From the NCBI RefSeq assembly GCF_027409185.1, contig NC_084469.1:30308293-30372292 (forward strand): a stretch of 64,000 nt of DNA. The letters run 5' to 3'. The DNA is from Cynocephalus volans (lineage: Eukaryota > Chordata > Mammalia > Dermoptera > Cynocephalidae). The notes under the pieces were generated by a model. The model saw nothing but the letters and a program-made list of their open reading frames with translations. It searched no databases and had not been told where the DNA came from. Position numbers and translations under genes: made by a program. Below are positions 59,445 through 64,000 of the stretch, one piece after another (position 1 is the first letter of the stretch; each line of letters starts with the position of its first letter).

Positions 59445-59639
59445 GAGACACCACCCAGCTTTTCACAATTTTCTCTTTCCAAAGTTCCAAAGCTTTTGGT
59501 TCTAGGTAAACAGTTATTTTCTGAGTTAGCCACGTTGAAAGGATAAGGTACTCTTTGAAACAGCCCAAAAGAACACCTTCGAAGAGAGAATTTACAGATG
59601 CTTCTGAGAGTTAATTTCTCTTACCTGCCTCCCTCTTAA

Positions 59640-59855
59640 TATCTCCTCAAAGGACAGCACGCCATAGCCTGAGTTCCCAGGTGATGTCCAGAGTGCTGTC
59701 TCATTTCATCCTTGTGGTCACCTCTGAGTAATAGTTATCATCACCCCCATTTTGCAGACAAGTAAACGGAGTCTTGGAGAGGTTAAGGAGTTACTAGATC
59801 ATACGGCGGGGAAGTGTCTGAGCAGGATTTCCCCGACTGCGCTGAGCTGCATTCA
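59640..59855 (-). repeat. MIR SINE
   Basis: Antisense MIR: 'ccattttgcagacaagtaaac', 'ggagaggttaaggagttac' and 'gtctgagcaggatttccc'. Confidence 0.75.
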
Positions 59856-60774
59856 TATCTGGTTTCAACAAATTAACAATTATCTAACAGGTGTGTGTGT
59901 GTTGGATCCCTCGTCCTGGGAGAAGCTCTGCGAGAAAAGGATCCTGTGTCAGTAAGTTCGAGGACGTTGCAAACTGTTCACCATTCCTGTGCATCTCAGC
60001 ACATTGGAGCATCTGAGGGGTGGGAGGCAAAGAAGCCTGCGTGGCGTTTCCCAAATCCTCTACCTGTGGCTCTTCTGCCACGAGGCCTGAACAGTGGGCC
60101 ATGGTGATGAGGGTGACAAGGAGGAGACAGAGAGCAAACCAGGATGCTCGTGGACATGGGATTGGGGGTATGTGGCAGGTGGTGGACAATGAGGGTGGCA
60201 GGCACGTAGGATGGTTTGGGCTGAACCAGGTAAGTGATGGTTTTGTTTGTTTGTTCATCTTGTTCACCAAAGTGGGGAGCCAGGGAGAAGAGTTTTGGAT
60301 TTGGGTTGAGGTGTCTGCACAACAATCATCTGGAAATTAGGAACATGAGTCTGAAAGTTAGGGAAGAGGTTGCAGCTGGAAATAGAGATTTGCCATTTCA
60401 GGGGTTGGTGGAAGAACAGGAGCTAATAAAAGAGACAGAAGGACGGGGAAGAGACCCAAAATAGAGGTGCACGCCAAGAAGACAGCCTAGTTTCTGGAAG
60501 GAGTGGTCTGTGGCTTCAGAGCTTATGGGTAGAGCATGGAGTGTGAAAACTGAAGGTGGGTCGCTGATGAGCAGTTTCAGCAGAGGAGAGAGGCTAAGCC
60601 AGGTTATTATGGGATGAATACGTGAGCAGGGGTGGGGTGGGGCAGTGAGGGGATTCTGGGGTGAAACAGGATCAAGGGAGGTCAGGACTGGATACTTGAG
60701 CCCTTCTGCTAGTCTCCAAATACGGCTGCAGACCATTCCTCCGATGCTTGCACGCACGTGCTGCTCCACCTGTC
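59856..60774. other. No gene recognised
   Basis: Moderately GC-rich. The part from about 60110 to 60640 has the texture of an old interspersed repeat that I could not name. Confidence 0.4.
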
Positions 60775-61180
60775 AAGAACTGGAGTCTGTTTCCCTCCCC
60801 TTGGATCTGGCCTGGCCTTGCCACTTGCTTTGACCAACAGAGTTGGCGGAAATGATGTTCCTGGTCTTCCAGGCTCAGTTTTAAAAGAACATTGTCAGCT
60901 TCCTCCTTCTCCCGCTTGGAACCCAGCAGCCATGCTGGAAGGAAGTCCAGGCCATCCAGCTGGAGAGACATGCAGAGGCCCCAGAGGATAAGAGGCCATG
61001 TGGTGAGGGAGGCTTTCTTGGGCATTCCAGCTTCAGACAAGCTCCCAATGAATGAAAACACATGAGTGACCCTAGTGGATATCACATGAGGCAGAACTGC
61101 CTAATCAACCCACAGAATGATGAGAAATAATAAATTGGTATTTTAAGTCACTAAGTGGGATAATATGTCACATGTTCATG
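60775..61180 (+). repeat. MLT1-type LTR
   Basis: It follows the MLT1 consensus: 'cttgccacttgctttgacc', 'cttggaacccagcagccatg', 'aatgatgagaaataataaatt' and 'ttttaagtcactaagtggg'. It is solitary, with no internal region attached. Confidence 0.75.
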
Positions 61181-61784
61181 GGCTGAGTGGAAAGGGGCAG
61201 GGGAGAGATGCTGATTATGGCAGAGGAGGCATAACTCATGGAGTGAGTTTGTCCAGGAGGCTGCAGGGCTGCTCTGGGCAGAAGGAGGGCCACCTCTTCC
61301 TCTGACACAAAGCAAAGGACAGTGCATAAAAATGTCACAAGCGGGAAGAGAGACTGAAGCTGGGGACTCCCCTGTGCCCCCACAAACGAGTTCTGCTTTC
61401 TTTGTGGACAGACCACAGGTCCTTGCTAACAGTAAAGTGCCAGGATGGAGCAGGGGTATAGGTGAGCCTGGAGAGCTGGCTCTGTGATGCAGCCCCCCAA
61501 AAACCATGAACACACAGACACACAAAGCACCTGCAGGCTCAGCAGGTGTAATGTGGACAGAGGGACACTGGGGAGTGGGAGATTCTGATGCAAGTCCTGT
61601 GATTTGAATTGAGGCTGGTCCTATTATTTGGGACAAGTTACTTCCCCTTTTGGGGGACTGGACTACATTAGATATTCTTAACCTTTTGGGGGGGTTATGG
61701 ATTCCCCTGACACACTGATGAAAGCCTGCAGATGTAACATTTTAGATACACAGTACATATTTTATACATTTGTCTGTAGCCATC
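61181..61784. other. No gene recognised
   Basis: Short frames only; no named repeat is confident. Confidence 0.4.
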
Positions 61785-61895
61785 CGCTAGAATGTAAGCT
61801 TCATGAGGACAGGGTTTTTGTCTGTTTTGCTTATTGCCATAGGCTAGAACAGTACCAGGCACATGGCAGATGCTCCAAAAATACTGATGAATGGT
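61785..61895 (+). repeat. L2 3' end
   Basis: 'ctagaatgtaagcttcatg', 'aggacagggtttttgtctg' and 'cagtaccaggcacatggcag' match the common LINE-2 3' end. Confidence 0.75.
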
Positions 61896-62109
61896 TGGTG
61901 GGATGGGTTCAGAGACACACACCTGAAGTTAGCCCAGGTTCAGAATCCTGCACTAAGACGATCTCTTCCTGTCCCGACATTCTTGGTCTATGAAATTCCA
62001 CCCTGAGTCCTTCTGATGTAGACTATGTAGTTCACTCTAACAAAAATAAACAAAACTCCAGCTCTGTAACCTGGGAGAAAATATTTGCTCAACAGCTCCT
62101 ATACATCAG

Positions 62110-62310
62110 GGGGCCAGAAGTTGTCTTAAATGCAATCCCTATTTTATCTCATTTAACCTTCACACCAACCCATAAAGAGGATTTTATTATCCTAATTTTT
62201 CAAATGAGGAAACTGAGCTCAGAGAGGTTAATTAACTTGCCTAAGGTTACCCAGCTGCTCAGAGGTGGAACCAGGATTTGAGCCTTAGTTTGACTCAAAA
62301 TCTGTCAAAT
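62110..62310 (-). repeat. MIR SINE
   Basis: 'tcaaatgaggaaactgagctc', 'aacttgcctaaggttaccc' and 'ggaaccaggatttgagcc' are antisense MIR. Confidence 0.85.
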
Positions 62311-62689
62311 GTCTTTCTCCTGTGTCTTGATGGCCCTTAAGTAAGGGTTACACTCATTCCTCCCACTATGAGTATTGAGGGGAGCTGGGGCACTGCTGGG
62401 TGGGGAGACCCAGCCGCCCTCAGGAGCTGCTACACACCGCAGTGGTGGTGGGGGTGTGTGTGGCTGTATTTGAGGACAGGCCTTGTATCCCACCAGAGGA
62501 GGACTGACTCTCAGGCATATTCCCAGGAGAAGGAGACCTGGTTACACCTGCCTGGGTGTCCTCTTCATCTGCTGACAGGCCCCTGGACCCAAAGCACCTT
62601 TCCTCACTGGACCCGCATGAATCCCTCTGAGGCAGTGAACTCTGCTGTACTCCCCTCCGGCCTCCCCAGCCCCACTGCGGAAAACACTT
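62311..62689. other. No gene recognised
   Basis: GC-rich, with 60-110-codon frames on both strands that show no family resemblance. Confidence 0.4.
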
Positions 62690-62790
62690 CAGACGCCTGA
62701 CCACTTGCCGGCTGTGTGACCTCCCAGGAGCTGCTTAACCTCTGGGAGGCTCCGTTTCCACATCTGTGAAGCACTTAACAACACTCACAG
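62690..62790 (+). repeat. MIR SINE fragment
   Basis: 'ccggctgtgtgacctcccag', 'gcttaacctctgggaggctc' and 'ccacatctgtgaag' match MIR. Another small MIR-like patch lies at about 62998-63040. Confidence 0.65.
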
Positions 62791-63099
62791 CAAAGGGTGT
62801 CCCGCCTGAAGCCAGGTGAGCCCTCTGCAGTGCCTGGAGGTGGAAGCTTCCCTGACCCACCCCAAGCAGGTGTCTGGCCGGGCCTGGGCTCTTTCTCTTA
62901 TGGGGTAATGATGTGGCCAAAGGGGGGGAAATTGGACCCACAAGAAGTAACTGAGGACGGAACAACACACACAACCGAAGCTTTATATTTAGGGCAAACT
63001 AAGTCTCAGTTTTCTCATCTGCAAACCAGGATGACAGATACAAGAGGCCTGAAGGTCCTGAGGAATCAGGGAGCACCAGGAGCTGTCAACTCAGAGCTG

Positions 63100-63480
63100 G
63101 CCCTGGGGGTCCCTAGACCGGGCGAGGAAAGCGCCAGGCGCTGGGAGCCCGACTTGGGGCAGGGTTTACGCGGGTGGCGACCAATGTCCCTCGCCCGGGG
63201 ACAGCGCTCCCCCGCCTCCCACACGTCCGGGCTCCGGTGCTCAGCTCGTAAATCTCCTTCACACAGAGGGCCAGGGCCGTAAATCAGGGGGCCGGCGGGG
63301 GACCCCAGCTGCCCGCCCCTCCGTCCCCTCCTGCAGAGGGCGGGCGCAGGAAGCCCCCGGGACGGGGCGGTGGGGCCCGGCCGGCCCCGCCCACGGCGGC
63401 TGGTTAATTACAGGCCGGGCCTCAGCTAGGGCTGGGCGGGCTGCGGGGCTCGGCAGGGCCGGGGGAGCCTGGGAGTGGGG
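63100..63480. promoter_or_regulatory. CpG-rich segment, candidate CpG island
   Basis: Dense CpG and GC boxes (gggcgg, ccgccc-like and ggccccgcccac) are concentrated here, unlike the rest of the window outside L1 5' UTRs. It contains ggttaattac at about 63400, resembling an HNF1/homeobox half-site. No transcript or exon could be assigned. Confidence 0.55.
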
Positions 63481-63589
63481 ACCAGAGACCTGAGAGGCTC
63501 CCGGATCCTGAGGACCTCGTGGAAATGGCGATCTTGATAGTAACAAATTGTAATATATTTATATATAAATAAAACATCAACATAACAAC

Positions 63590-63850
63590 AACAATGGCTA
63601 ACACGTTGTCTGAGAGACTGCGTGCCAATCTGTGCTAAACGCTTTGTTAACTCACTCATCAAATATTCAGTGCCAGGAATCTTGCATATATTAGCTCCTG
63701 AACTTCCCCAAACAGCTCTGAAAGTTAGTTATTGTGGTTCCCATTCTGCTGCTGGAGAAATCAAGCAAGAAGCAATTAAACGACTCGTCCAAGGTCACTC
63801 GTCCCTGACGCTTAAATTTCTTTGACTAAATTATCCTGCCACTTGCTACC
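63590..63850 (-). repeat. MIR-like SINE
   Basis: 'gctgctggagaaatcaagc' and 'cgtccaaggtcactcgtccc' match antisense MIR; the left part is more diverged. Confidence 0.6.
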
Positions 63851-63869
63851 ACTTGTCTCGTCTTCCTGT

Positions 63870-64000
63870 TCCAACCATAAGTTGTGTGATCTCGGGCAAA
63901 TGAGTTAGTCTCTCTGAGCCTCAGTTCTCACTGGCAAAAGAGCGCTCTGCCCTACCTACCTCAGGAAGAGTTGAGAGGCTCAAATCTAAAGGAAGTTTAT
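63870..64000 (+). repeat. MIR SINE, cut by window end
   Basis: 'agttgtgtgatctcgggcaaatg' and 'ctctctgagcctcagttctc' match MIR. It continues beyond the window. Confidence 0.8.

Noticed and set aside
58982-59533. 183-codon minus-strand frame
   Set aside because: Composition is driven by GC-rich DNA, with no domain, signal or splice context; an overlapping plus frame is equally open.

Overview
The window is mammalian genomic DNA dominated by retrotransposons. It holds one apparently intact protein gene, an OR8B-type olfactory receptor, and one olfactory receptor pseudogene of the same subfamily. A single tRNA-Ile-like SINE (33788-33884) resembles the CYN SINEs of colugos. Together with the shared 3' end of the young L1 family seen here, this suggests a colugo such as Galeopterus variegatus. 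That assignment is from memory of the repeat families and was not checked. The OR8B genes suggest synteny with the human 11q24 olfactory receptor cluster.

Layout. 1-2025: antisense ORF2 fragment of an older L1 with a second L1 3' end nested in it. 3978-4892: OR8B-like pseudogene, minus strand. 5.5-11.6 kb: older L1 pieces, a MIR and LTR-like DNA. 11843-12787: intact OR8B-like receptor with a visible splice acceptor just upstream. 14458-21023: full-length L1 (copy B, minus) with a 16-bp target-site duplication (TSD). 21.3-25.9 kb: old L1 debris and a broken retroviral gag fragment. 25960-30018: complete-ended but internally deleted endogenous retrovirus with two LTRs and a 5-bp TSD. 31.7-33.2 kb and up to 36.1 kb: a probable LTR, then a second deleted retrovirus with one LTR and the SINE. 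36321-36470: near-perfect inverted repeat next to a long CA array. 36743-41882: L1 copy C (minus), complete at both ends but lacking the reverse-transcriptase core. 44192-55968: a MaLR-type LTR element carrying two further L1 insertions, D (5'-truncated) and E (near full length). 56.5-64 kb: progressively GC-rich DNA with ancient MIR, L2, MLT1 and L1M relics, a composite 632-bp retroposon, a CTCF-like motif and a CpG-rich segment at 63.1-63.5 kb.

How the parts relate. Nothing here forms a multi-gene pathway. The olfactory receptor acts alone as an odorant-sensing GPCR. The other elements record a layered insertion history that can be ordered from nesting and TSDs: MaLR before L1 D and E; an older L1M before the composite retroposon; a gag-bearing region before the two-LTR provirus. 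All L1 and retroviral coding regions are broken by stops, frameshifts or deletions. I saw no RNA genes, CRISPR arrays or bacterial features.
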